Origin: Catonia carolina
Taxonomy: Eukaryota > Arthropoda > Insecta > Hemiptera > Achilidae
Length of the DNA: 64,000 nt
Direction of reading: 5' to 3'
NCBI GenBank assembly: GCA_035578175.1
Contig: JAQMRL010000010.1
Coordinates: 33,984,784 to 34,048,783 of the forward strand
Shown here in pieces: positions 33,941 to 44,385 of the stretch; position 1 is the stretch's first letter, and every line of letters starts with the position of its first letter. The position numbers were made by a program, and so were the translations under genes. The notes beneath the pieces were generated by a model that did no database searches, was not told the origin of the DNA, and saw only the letters and a program-made list of their open reading frames with translations.

Positions 33941-34863
33941 TACGAGGTGTGGCTATTAAATAACGAGACTGACGTAAAAAAAAATTTATTTTTATTTTAT
34001 ACATAATCACTTATTATCACCTCCAATATACACCCCTTTTCTATCCCTACAACGCTCCATGCGAATTTTCCATTGTTGGAAACACTGCTGGAAGTCATCT
34101 TCTGTCAGCTCCTTCAGGACACGTGCCGCTTTCTCTTTTACAGCTTCCACAGACTCAAATCTTGTCCCTTTTAGTACAAATTTTACCTTAGGGAACAGGT
34201 AGAAGATAATAACATGTGATGAAACGTGGTTTTTACTTATGATCCCGAAACGAAGCGAGAGCCAAAAAAGCTCAAATGAGCAAGTCGAAATTCAAAGCAA
34301 TGATGATTGTTTTTTTTATATCCATGGGATTGTGTACCTTCACTGAGTTCCTGAAGGTCAAACAATTAATCAATATTACTACCTTGAGGTACTTTCTAAA
34401 CTACGTCTCAGAGAGAGGAAACGACGCCCCAAAATGTGGAAGGACAAATCATGGTTTCTCCACCAAAACAATGCGCCAGTTCATTCCGCGTTATCTGTCA
34501 AGAGGTTTCTAGCCAAGTATTAGTTTCTAGCATCTCAGTGTTAGAACATCCACCTTATTCACCAGATCTTGAACCATGTGACTTCTACCTGTTCCCTGTT
34601 GTATGAAAAGGTATAAGATTTTAATCTGTGGAAACTGTAAAAGAGAAAGCGGCACGTGTCCTGAAGGAGCTGACAGAAGGTGACTTCCAGCACTGTTTCT
34701 AACAATGGAAAATTCGCATGGAGCGTTGTAGTGATAGAGAAGGAGTGTATATTATATATGACAATAAGTGATTATGTAGGTATAAAATAAAAATAAAATT
34801 TTTTTCAAAGTTTTTACAACAATTTTTTATAACAGTCTTGTTATTTAATAGCCACACTTCGTA
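33941..34863 (+). mobile_element. Mariner-derived element rearranged as an inverted duplication
   Basis: Terminal repeats TACGA(G/A)GTGTGGCTATTAAA lie at both ends with TA borders. The inverted match does not stop after 30 bases: 33941-34205 (265 bases) is an inverted copy of 34582-34863 (282 bases). The right arm is the natural 3' end of a mariner, coding for AARVLKELTEGDFQHCF...RMERC-D-EGVYI. The left arm is the same piece backwards, standing where the promoter and the helix-turn-helix half of the transposase should be. The copy is therefore non-autonomous. The match extends to CTTCTACCTGTTCCC, so the breakpoint is at 34205/34206. Confidence 0.9.
34206..34745 (+). pseudogene. C-terminal half of a mariner transposase, broken
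   Basis: Coding resumes abruptly at the arm junction with CDETWFLLYDPETKRES (first catalytic Asp block), then AMMIVFF, GIVYLH, a stop, VPEGQTINQYYYLEVL, RRPKMWKDKSW and HQNNAPVHSALSVKRFLAK, where the second catalytic Asp has become Asn. EHPPYSPDLEPCDFYLFP (third Asp block) and the C-terminus follow. At least one frameshift and three stops are present. The N-terminal DNA-binding half is missing altogether. The order and motifs are those of mariner transposases, which cut and paste DNA at TA. This copy cannot be active. Confidence 0.9.
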
Positions 34864-35872
34864 CAGTGTCTACGTTGAAGTCTCGATGTACGATAGAGTT
34901 TCGTACATCGTAAGAACTACATGTGGTTAAATGTAAAAATTTGTGTTGAAAAGTATGTATTCTGTTTACGTTTGATTTTTCCGCCAAACCATAGATCGAA
35001 GGTTCATATATCCACATCGGACGAATTAGATAATTGTAAAAATTTAGCTTTTGTTTGGTAGGTTACTGCAATCTACACGTAATGTACACGTGCACTTAAA
35101 TTTTACTGCTATAATTTTACATTGTCTACTAAAATAACATAGTTTTTAATTATATTAATTTCAGAAAATACGTACCTATATAATTGTAAATCCCAAGTAA
35201 AAAATTATTCTGAACATTCTAAAATTTCCAAAACTTGATCAAATATAATTTGGAAAATGTAATCATTTACAGTTGCTATTGCATTAAAAAGAATAATTTA
35301 GAAACTTTCTTTATCAGGGTTATTTAATTTATTTGCTTGATGTCTTTTGAATCCTTAGCTTTATCAATTAAAACAAAAGGGTAACAGCGGTACTGCATCG
35401 TAGAATTAATCCTTATAATCTACTGTGTAGTTTTAAGAGAATGTCTTAGACATCCAATTAATTGAAACTGTATAATAGAATAATATGTAATTATAGAACT
35501 ATCAGTTAACTTAGATTAATTAAAGAACAGATAGATTAGATGTATTATTCTACTACTTCAGATCTTTCATGGTAAAGTTTTGCTCTAAATTTGTAATCGT
35601 GCTAGTATCAGTGCTACTATTATTGTTCTTATTACTTACAGATTCCTTTATTTCGTACCCAAAACAACGAGCGTTTCCAAACCAATTTTACTGACTTACA
35701 ACACTATACGGTTTATTATTAAATCAAATTAACTAATTGTTATGTTTTATTTATTTTATCTAATGTAATTATAAATAAAGTACGTACATTAATCAATGAG
35801 TAATCTGTATTCAGCATTTTTAAAGTATCTATAAACAAATAATCTACTAATAGGAGGCCGATTAAAATAATT
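34864..35872. other. AT-rich DNA with second copy of a short direct repeat (35402-35475)
   Basis: See 33762-33830 for the partner copy. No gene supported. Confidence 0.4.
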
Positions 35873-36385
35873 GTTACTTTTTCTTGACCTATTTGAGAAT
35901 ACTGTAGTGAAGGAAAGTATTGTTTTCATGTTGATTATTCCTGATAAACTTTTTACCGGAAGTATTCGTTTTCAGGCCCCTTGAATAAAAAACAAGAAAC
36001 TATTTTTAGCGATTTGTCTTTGTGTATGTGTGAACAAATATCTCAAGAATAAAATATCGTACTCAGTTGAAATTTGAAACTAAAGTAAAGTATCACGAGG
36101 GGAACCAACACTAATATTTTAAACTTCAAAGTAGTATTTTGCGATATTTTCTTATTTTGCGATTTTCTCAAAAATGGTTTCTACGTTTTTTAAAAAATTG
36201 TCTTATCTACTACATTTTTATGCTTTACAAGACAGGATAAGCGGTATTTCTACTGATATTCTGAGGGGTGTGGTTTGGTAATAAACCATGGTTTTTAAAT
36301 ATTTTATGAATTTTATCATAATAGCTTCATATATAGGTTTTAACGTGTTTGGGGGTACATAAATATAAATTTTAAAGCAAGGGCC
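35873..36385 (+). repeat. Unclassified family C, left-half copy
   Basis: Collinear with 20102-20600: a decayed TTACTTTTTCTTGACC start, GGAAAGTATTGTTTTCATGT, TTTTACCGGA, TTTTCAGGCCCC, a short TG tract, then TTTTGCGATTTTCTCAAAAA and CTTTACAAGACAGG. It ends where a LINE 3' fragment begins at 36386, which suggests one inserted into the other. Confidence 0.75.
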
Positions 36386-36815
36386 CGGAAAGCAACGCAG
36401 TTGAGGCTATATGATGTAATGGTATATGACAATTCCTCTTTTGTTGTACGGTAGTGAAATATGGGTCCTAAGGAAATCTTAGGTTAATAAGTTGGAAGCA
36501 GCTGAAATTCGTTTTTTTGAGATCGGTGAGAGGATCAACACTTAGGAATTGCATCAAGAGTGAGACAATCTGACATGATTTGGGTAGAGCGGAATCTGTG
36601 AGGCAGAGGATTAAACGATATAAGGAGAGATGGTTACAACATGTACGCCCCATGCCAAAGAATCGGTATCCGCTACCGGCCTTAAAATACCATCCGCAAG
36701 GTGTGCGGTCGTTGGGTAGACCACGAAGAAGATGGATAGAAGCTGGAACAGGCAGAGAGCCTAATTCGTAAATGAGGAAGAAGAAGAAGAAGAAGAAGAA
36801 GAAGAAGATAACGAT
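36386..36815 (+). mobile_element. 3' end of a non-LTR retrotransposon with long (GAA)n tail
   Basis: Broken + strand frames encode TQLRLYDVMV, a YGSEIWVLRK-like block, and then RIKRYKERWLQHVRPMPKNR and GRPRRRWIEAGTGREPNS, the C-terminal motif order (YGSE-W, RW-HV-RM, GRPR-RW) of insect non-LTR elements. The stop near 36772 is followed at once by about twelve GAA/AGA units (36774-36810). The reverse transcriptase core is missing through 5' truncation. A relative of the same general type is at 52683-53517 (GRPRNRW). Confidence 0.85.
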
Positions 36816-38861
36816 TGATAGGCAGACGCCTTCGCTCCCCTCCGTATCAGTGTCATGCATCCTCCTAGTATCAGTGTTCGTGAAGTTCATAGCTAATAAG
36901 CCACATTACACGCTATATTATGATTAGAGTAGCGTGGTGTTTATGTTATTAAGAGGTTAGCATATCTGCAATTGAATTTTATAAATAGGCCTGCTATGTA
37001 AAAATTAAGTTTAGCAGTTTCAAACAGAAAAATAGTTTATCTGTAATTATTCAGATTTACAACAATTTTTACGGTTTATGTATCTCTATTCTATCTTGCC
37101 AACAAAATTGATGACAGAACGTTTTTCTGTTCTATTCTGGTGAAAGTTTCTCTAAATTCCCTTGACTATTTCTAGCAGAATGTCAACGTTTCTGTATTTT
37201 GTGGATTAAGCCAAACGTTTCTATATTTAGTCAAATGTTAGTTTGATTACGTAACTTCTATTGTATTTGTTTTCAGTATTTTGAGTGAACCAAAGATAAG
37301 TAAAGCTTAAAATGTTCTTGTGATATTACCTATCACAGTACCAAACCAACTTTGACTGTAGGCAAAGATTCAAGAATACCTTGTAGGAAATAGAATTTCA
37401 TCTGTATTACCCAATTACTTGGACAGTGTTGTTGTAACAATGGATCGATCATATTGACCTGTTTGTTATGCCAGCCTAATTCAAGGCTATAACTGGTTAT
37501 TCAATTCCTGTAAATGTAATACATTTGTACATAATATATGTTATGCAATATGACGTAATACCAAACGTCTGTCGTATATGGATAATACATATCAATAAAC
37601 TAAATTTCGTATAAAATGGTTTTTTCCTGAAAGCAAACAACAGTTGACTGTTAATTATAGCCTAAAATATTTAAAAATTGACAAAATAAGTAATCACTGT
37701 ACCTAAAAAAAATGTAGTAACGAGATTATATTAGAAGACATCAGGTAAAAAGCTATCTTCGTTCTCTTAATTGGCAAAGTGGAGAACAAAATAAAAGAGG
37801 ATATCCAATTTTAAATATTTGGGATGTGCAGTGTCTTCAATAAACAACCAGGATGGGATGAATAAACTAAATAGTTAAGGAATATTTTGCTGGACGATAC
37901 ATAAAACGTTTGTAACATTTAATATTTATTTCTAACTTATTTAACACATAAAAACAAATGACAATCAAAATAAAACAAAAGGAAATCGGTTTTAAATAAA
38001 ATTTTAATTGAATCTGACTGGCTTTTAAAAAAATGAAATTTAGAATATTTATATATTATTTAGTTATTGTTATTATTAAAATGCATTTTATAAAGTCTAT
38101 TTCAGCTGTTACTGATTTAATATTTAATAGTTTACCGGTTAATATTCTATTAGTATCGTTTCTGAAGTCCGTCGCTCGCCTTAAGAGTTTCGTTCAATGT
38201 TCCGTTCTTATTTTAATATATTTCTCGCCGTAATTTAATAAAATAATCTTCTTGGTCTCAATTTTATTTCAAAAGGTTTATCTGTGACTTTATACTGTGA
38301 ATTATATAACAATTATACCTTATATTTATTTAACACATTCCATAAATCAAACCGTACACAAACATAACCTTTCTCTTCAAACTGCCCCGGTCAACAGCAT
38401 ACCAAATCAAATATGCATCCACTTATATTAATTATTTTTTATTTGATAATTTTTAAAACTTTCAAAAAAATATAAATTTGTGTTGTAAATATGTATTTTA
38501 AACTTATTCATTGATCTGTGTAAATATTTCTTTATGTTTCTTTATTTTAAAATTGTAATAAATTTTTTTGTAACTTTTAAACACTGTTTTGATTCATTTA
38601 AACATAAAAACTTCCATCACTAAATTAACATTTGATTTTTAATTATTAGCTGAGATTATTATGTTAATTGATTTAATAAATTAGAAATAAGATTTTAATT
38701 ATAATTAGCCAGTTTAATAATTTACAACATGTAAGAATTTAATTATAAATGTTTACATAATTATCAATAGCAGTCAGGTTATAAACACATGGTTATTATC
38801 ACCTTGTACATTTGTATGCTACACGTTGAAACACAGTACAAGGAAGGAAACACGTTAAAAG
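36816..38861. other. AT-rich DNA, nothing recognised
   Basis: About 2 kb without supported genes or repeats. The + strand frame at 38033-38233 has no recognisable domain. Confidence 0.4.
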
Positions 38862-39110
38862 TTGTATAAAACGATGCCGATACCAGCGGTACTATATGGA
38901 AATGCGGTGTGGCTATTTTCGAAGCGGGAACAAAATAAGCTGGAGCGGGCGAAAATGAGGTTTTTAAGAGTGGTGAAGGGCTGTACCTGGGAGGATAGGC
39001 TAAGGAATGTAGATATTCTTGAGGAGATGAGCATTACTAGCCTAGATGAGAGAATGAAAATTTGCAAGGTCAAAAAAATGCGGCAACATTATGTTAAAAT
39101 ACATTATTGA
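38862..39110 (+). pseudogene. C-terminal fragment of a non-LTR retrotransposon
   Basis: The + strand reads YKTMPIPAVLYGNAVWLFSK, then REQNKLERAKMRFLRVVKGC and DRLRNVDILEEMSITSLDER. The P-LYG-A-W, E-A-MRFLR-V-GC and D-R-RN block order matches the region just after the reverse transcriptase palm in the element at 52683-53517 (PTLMYGSESW, AAEMRFLRSVYGCSRRDRLR). About 80 residues are intact. Both ends are missing and no GAA tail is visible. Confidence 0.85.
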
Positions 39111-39602
39111 CTGTTTTGTTATGTCTTATACTGGTTTCTTTCCAGATGGGATTTCCCTCCTCTCTGTTCTTGTGCCATCTTTCCTTTTTATTTTCTGATT
39201 GTAATTTTCTAAAATCTTCTGACCTTGTTTTGAGCTTAGATTTTACCTGACTTTCTCAAAAGAACGTTTGACTATGTGGCTCCGAAAATATATAATCTGA
39301 TTTCTGAGGATGTATAAGTTAATAGGATATATCGAGGTAGAAAAAGGTTATTTATTGAAAAATTATTAGAAATTCCAAATGTAGAAACATTTTTTTTCAT
39401 CTAATGATCAGCTTCCTTTCTTATGACGTACTGTATTAATAATACAATATTATAATATTTAATAATCTTTAGTATTCTTTAATAATTTTTCTTTCATTGA
39501 ATCGGTAGATATATATTTAATTTTTATGTTCTATTATTTGATTTGGCTGAATGACAGTAATTTTTAATTTTTTTCCATTTTTCTTTAGAACTTTTGAAGT
39601 AG
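39111..39602. other. Spacer, nothing recognised
   Basis: No gene supported; pyrimidine-rich in its first part. It may be part of a LINE 3' region, since the next repeat begins immediately after. Confidence 0.35.
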
Positions 39603-39915
39603 GCACAAAATTATTTATGTACATTTTGTTTGTTTTGTTTTTCGTACTAATTGTCATTTTGTCTTTTCTCGTTTCGTTTTTTAGCTTATTTGTAAGTGGT
39701 GGTAACCTCCGATGTCAGGATGAACCTTTTAAGTTTACCTAATTTCCATTCCATTTAAAGTATAAAGTGTATTTTATTTTATATATTTGTTGCAACTTGT
39801 TAAATTGTTGCGTATGGTTTTGCATTGTTTAATTTCTGTTTTAATATGTTACAAAAATGTATTGTAATTATGTTCAAATGGAAATAAATTATTACTTTTA
39901 TTATTATTATTACCT
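39603..39915 (+). repeat. LINE 3'-region copy, left arm of an inverted pair
   Basis: 39603-39833 matches 40251-40468 in inverted orientation at roughly 85-90 percent by eye, with CTAATTGTCATTTTGTC, TTTTCTCGTTTCGTTTTTTA, TTTGTAAGTGGTGGTAACCT and GTTGCGTATGGTTTTG in common. The copy continues to a GAAATAAATTATTAC segment (containing an AATAAA-like signal) and an ATT-rich tail at 39896-39912, as expected for a LINE 3' end on the + strand. Confidence 0.65.
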
Positions 39916-40043
39916 TTTGGATGTTATCCGTTGTTACTGATTATAGTTGTTGGAGTTGTTACTACGATAGGCAGTTGTTGAATCCTGACACAATTACGAG
40001 GTTATTCATATATGTTATTGGTTTCCTTCATCTCATTTTTTTT

Positions 40044-40102
40044 TGGTTTAAAGTCAAACTGTTCTGAAATTACTGCTAATGCAGACGATGAAGGATGAAA
40101 TG

Positions 40103-40105
<3 letters not shown>
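40044..40105 (-). mobile_element. SINE family A, 3'-end fragment
   Basis: The minus strand reads ATCATTTCATCCTTCATCGT, TCTGCATTAGCAGTAAT and AACAGTTTGACTTTAAACC, the 3' portion of family A. The tRNA-like head is replaced by an (AT)n tract. Confidence 0.7.

Positions 40106-40106
<1 letters not shown>

Positions 40107-40146
<40 letters not shown>
40107..40146. repeat. (AT)n microsatellite
   Basis: About twenty uninterrupted TA units. Confidence 0.95.
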
Positions 40147-40148
<2 letters not shown>

Positions 40149-40229
40149 GCATTATTTCTAGGCTTTATTTGCATATTCTGGTAATGTGTCAAGATAAACC
40201 TTATTCGTTTCTTAATGATTGTGTTTTTT

Positions 40230-41405
40230 TTAATTCAAAACACAACCACATTTTTACACAAAACCATACGCAACAATTCAAAAAGTTGTAACAAATATAT
40301 AAAATACACTTTATATTTTACATGGAATGGGAATTAGGTAACCTTCAAAGGTTAATCCTGACTCGAGGTTACCACCACTTACAAATAAACTAAAAAACGA
40401 AACGAGAAAAGACAAAATGACAATTAGTATGAAAACAAAACAAACAAATACACATAAATAATTTTGTCAAATGTGATTGTCAAATTTTGGTCATTGCACG
40501 ACCATTTTGATCTTTAGCTGGTTCTAGGATTTTTCTTATATGACTTCTTTCAATACTAACTAATTGGTTTTATCTGTTCTTCATTTTTAATTTGTGTTAG
40601 TCAGGCAGAAGCCCCTAAACTTTGTAAATTATATTTTAACTTAGTGATATTTTTGTCTGTGATACTGTCATGTTATTATTTCTTCTCCTCTTGTCGAGAC
40701 CCTCTACACCTCAAATCGGAGGCCCAGTGATGAAAACCAGGATAGTTTTTTGCCTAAAAGCGAAAGCTACTGCCCCAAGGTTCCTTTATTATTATTATTA
40801 GTCGTAAAGCTCCCGAAGTGGAAAACTCTAAGTAAATCTGGTTTGTTTTTGGGATTTCTTGTCCTTTTTATCTGCCCACCAGTTTTTAATTCTTTGTGAG
40901 AATTCAACTTTTCTTTGTTCACTCCATTTTGTTCCGGTTCTTGGAGCTTTTGTCTTTGGTTTAACCTCCCATTTTTTAAACTTTTGTTCTAAAATTGTCT
41001 TTTATGAGAATTTCTTCTTTGGTGATTTTGGCCAATTCTAAATCTTTTTTAACACTTTGTATCCATTCCCCCCCATTAAGATGTGATGATACATATTTTA
41101 CTATTTTCTTTGTAAGTCTATTGTCAGGAAGCCTCATTATGTGGCCATAAAAGTGAAGGCGTCTTTTCCTCATGTCTGTTTCTATGTTGGAATACTCTTC
41201 AATTTTAGACGTTCCCTGTTATCTGTACCCGTTTTTGGTCCATCTAGGTCCAAGAATTTTCCTAATTATTTTTCTTTCTTCTTTCTTTAAGCTTTCCATG
41301 TCTGTTTTTTTGTTAAGCGTCAAGGTCTCACTGGCATATAAAATTGTTGGCTTGATTACTGTATTGTAATGTTTAATTTTGGTATTTAGAGATAAACATT
41401 TCCTT
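40230..41405 (-). mobile_element. 3' part of a non-LTR retrotransposon (C-terminal coding plus 3' region)
   Basis: Coding on the minus strand runs from 41405 to about 40830: HYNTVIKPTILYASETLTLN, then KKEERKIIRKILGPRW, MRKRRLHFYGHIMRLPDNRL (41173-41114), a KFKKWEVKPKTKAPGTG stretch and FSQRIKNWWADKKDKKS. This order (VIKP-ILYA-E, IRKILGP, RKRR-HFYGH-MR) is the post-palm region of elements like 45531-48837. A frameshift lies near 41210 and a stop near 40975. A 3' region follows down to the inverted copy at 40251-40468. The palm domain is absent. Confidence 0.8.
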
Positions 41406-42790
41406 TATTATTATTATAAATTTTAAAATATAATATATTTTTACAGAGAAATTTTCTCAGCTATTGATAAAATGATAAAATATAGTTTCCAAGAAAATAT
41501 TAAATTCAAGAAAGCCAAGGTTCTAAATTTACAATTTATTAAAATATGAAAATAATAAATTAATTTTAATCACAAGGGAATAAACTAATAAGTATTTAAT
41601 TGGTTAATAAATTATATAAGTAGTAATAATAACAGATGAGATTTTATTAAATTACTGTTTGAAACGGTTATTAAATGAACGTAAAGAACTAAAATTAAAG
41701 GGAAGTTTATATAATACATAATTAACTGACATGTAGCAATATCAAATATTATGACTAGTACAGAGCTTATTCAACATATTCTGTTTACTTTGTACAAGGA
41801 GTGTGGCGGGTAACTACTGCAAAGTGTTGAATAGAAGTAAAAGGTAACGAACGTAAAGTAAAGCAATGCATGTGGGAACATGTGTCTCCCATAGTGAGAA
41901 GAAGAATATGTAGTGCACCTTTCTACCGCTTCTAAGTCTTACGTGCGTTTGTATCAGTACTATGTATATTACATTGTACACTATACTAACACAGTACTGT
42001 ATTTCTCTCTAATGTAGGCACCTTGTTAGAGGTCCCATATGACCATAACTTGTAGCTATTTGTTATAAATGACTTTACTCATAATGAAGATTTCTCTCTT
42101 CTGTTGCTTGCTTGCTTCGGCCTAAATCTGAGTTTCTTGTTTAAGTAAGTTCATTACTTTAGGTTAGTTTAGTTTGCATGAAGTGAGGTGTGGATTACTT
42201 CAGCAATAATTTATTATAACTCTGTGAAAACTGATTTTACTATTATTATTATTATTATTACTGCTGTGGTTATTATTAATTAAAGAAGTTATTGTGAAAT
42301 TATTTAATTAATTTCCTTTGAAAACAAGTATTTCATTTGAATTTATTAATTAATGAACAATTTTTACAAATTGCATACCTTCTAAGCATTATAATATGCA
42401 ATATATATCTTATATTGGAATGTTTTATAAAATATTTATTGACCATTGTTTTTGTTGGTCAATTATAGAACTTTAACAAATTGTTGAACCAACGATGTTC
42501 TACATAATCTTATCAAGTAAACGTTTGGGTAACACGAAATTATTGTATCACACTATATTTACATGAGGAACGTTTTCACCACGATGAAATAATAGTCACA
42601 AAGAAACACATATTTCCGAAATTTTTTTATACATAATACCCCTAGTTCTCATCACCATAGAGGGAAACGACGACCAGAAAGTTAGTCCATTTGGCCAGCA
42701 TCCACATTTTTCCAGATTCACTATGAAGATAGCCGACGCACCGGAGTTAACTTTACCAACTAACTAAATTTATTTTTATTTATTTATTAA
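41406..42790. other. AT-rich DNA, nothing recognised
   Basis: No gene or repeat supported. ATT-rich runs occur at 41405 and 42240. Confidence 0.4.
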
Positions 42791-42794
42791 TAAA

Positions 42795-43515
42795 TTCCAA
42801 CGAGGAGGCCGTAACCAGCCTACACGAGGCATTGGTTGAAGTATGAAAAACAGAAAAACTACCCGCAGAATACGGCGTTAATACACCCTCTCCCTAAGAA
42901 ATGTTTGTTTTTTTTTGTTTTACGTCTGACTGTTTTACAATTTCTGCTAATGCAGACGGTGAGAAGGATGATAGATGAAAATGAGTGATGAAAAAATATC
43001 AGACCTGACCGGGAATCAAACCCGAGACCCCAGCGTAGAAGCCAGTTGCCATAACCAATTCGCCAACGGGGCGGCCAAGAAAGGAATTCTAAAGGACACT
43101 AATAACTACAGAGAAATATCCCTTTTAGATGTCACATACAAGATCTTCTCCGAGATAATACTGAGGAAGATACAGAGACAGCTGAATTAAATCTAGGAGA
43201 ATACCAGGGAGGATTCAGACCGGGAAGAAGTTGCTCAGAACAGATTATGAAACTGAAATTCATACTGAACAGGTACAGGACGAACAAAAACATCTTAATC
43301 ATAGCATTCATCAACTTTAAAAATGCGTACGACTCAATATATAAAAAATCACTCCTTAACACCCTAAGAGATTTGGCCTAGACCCAAAACTGTTAACAAT
43401 GACCCAACTCACCCTGACAAACACAATCTCGAAGTTAGACTTGGGGGAACTGACTTCACTGTTTTAAATAAAAACAGGATTGATACAAGGAGACGCTCAA
43501 TATTCCCTTATTCAT
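42795..43515 (+). pseudogene. Reverse transcriptase fragment of a non-LTR retrotransposon, interrupted by a SINE
   Basis: Before the SINE the + strand reads SNEEAVTSLHEALVEV and KTEKLPAEYG; after it, GILKDTNNYREISLLDVTYK, then GEYQGGFRPGRSCSEQI, ILIIAFINFKNAYDSI and a decayed SGVRQGD-like stretch near 43480. These are reverse transcriptase blocks 1-5 up to just before the catalytic FADD, parallel to the corresponding blocks of 45531-48837. In block A the catalytic Asp is Asn (FINFKNAYD instead of FVDFKKAYD). Frameshifts and stops occur near 43187 and 43375. It is dead and truncated at both ends. Confidence 0.85.
42901..43078 (-). mobile_element. SINE family A inserted into reverse transcriptase sequence
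   Basis: On the minus strand: head CCCCGTTGGCGAATTGGTTA (A-box) and CGGGTTTGATTCCCGGTCAG (B-box with flanking stem), body CATTTTCATCTATCATCC, TCTGCATTAGCAGAAATTG, 3' end CAGACGTAAAACAAAAAAAA. The flanks AAGAAATG (left) and AAGAAAGG (right) form an imperfect 8-base target duplication. Removing the SINE and one flank joins the two reverse transcriptase halves, so it inserted after the LINE. Confidence 0.85.
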
Positions 43516-43689
43516 TCAGTCAGTTACCTACCTACCCATTCCACCAGTACCCTCTACACCTTTTCTCGGTCACATTGTCAAAAATGAATCGGTCGTCTTA
43601 ATAGTAGTCACTATCGTGGTGATTATTGTGATTTACCTTTCATTTATCATGAAAATAATAAAGCGCTGCATATCTTAATTTTAAACACA
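43516..43689. other. Spacer, nothing recognised
   Basis: Short unassigned gap between two LINE fragments on opposite strands. Confidence 0.35.
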
Positions 43690-44257
43690 AATATCTCTCT
43701 TTTTTAGTGCTTGTTTAGCCACAATGGACCACTTTAGTCAATTTGGAAGCTTTCAGTCTCTTTTTGGCGTGATATTCTCTCATGTTCTGAGCACACTTCT
43801 GTTTGGCTGCTTCTGAAAATTCCCTCTTATATTTTTTTTTTCTGTGTCGTAAGCCGATGGTTGTGGTCCTGGATGACCTGTTTGTATTTGGGTGATTTTT
43901 CCGTTAGTTCTTCGTGAGTTAATCCAAGTTCTTGTAAATCCCTTTTAATTTCTTTGTGCCACATGTATGCGTTACCAGCGTCCGGTTTTCGTCTCATTGA
44001 ATGGTCAATTATTCTGCGTAAAAGTCTGGTGTTTGGTGTTCTTAGTATATGTCCAAAGTACGACCACCATTTCTTGCGCATGGCCACTGTTATTGTTTCT
44101 ATGTCTCTGTAGACTTGATCGTTAAGCAAAAGTCTGTAGTGATTGTCTACTTTGTGCTTCTTGTTTATGCAAGTTCTGAGTATCCTGCGTTCTACTTTTG
44201 TGCAGGTTTCCTTGATTCCTCCCCGTCCATCCACGCTAGGGTTTCACTTTTACGTTA
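43690..44257 (-). pseudogene. C-terminal fragment of a non-LTR retrotransposon
   Basis: The minus strand has a 135-codon open frame (44234-43827) with KVERRILRTCINKKHK, TVAMRKKWWSYFGHILRTPN, TRLLRRIIDHSMRRKPDAGN and HKEIKRDLQELGLTHEELTE, then, in another frame, REFSEAAKQKCAQNMREYHA down to about 43710. The R-ILR, RKKWW-YFGH-LR-P-TRLL-RI and W-KE-KRDL-E-G motif order identifies the C-terminus of a non-LTR element of the same broad type as 45531-48837. The upstream reverse transcriptase is missing, with SINE sequence adjoining. Confidence 0.85.
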
Positions 44258-44261
44258 AACT

Positions 44262-44385
44262 ATTGTTTTTCATAAATAATAATGCTGACGTTGAAAGGAG
44301 GTAGATAACAATGAATAGTTAAAGAATATCAGACCTGACAGTGATCGAACTAGGTACCCCAACCGACCGTCCACGGCATTTAGGA
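44262..44385 (-). mobile_element. SINE family A, decayed copy
   Basis: The minus strand contains a degraded head with CCTAGTTCGATCACTGTCAG, then GTCTGATATTCTTT and AACGTCAGCATTATTATTTA, and 3' end AGTTTAACGTAAAAGTG. It adjoins the LINE fragment at 44257. Confidence 0.65.

Noticed and set aside
36468..36890. 140-codon open frame on the minus strand with a poly-Phe run
   Set aside because: Reads the (GAA)n tail of a + strand LINE backwards.
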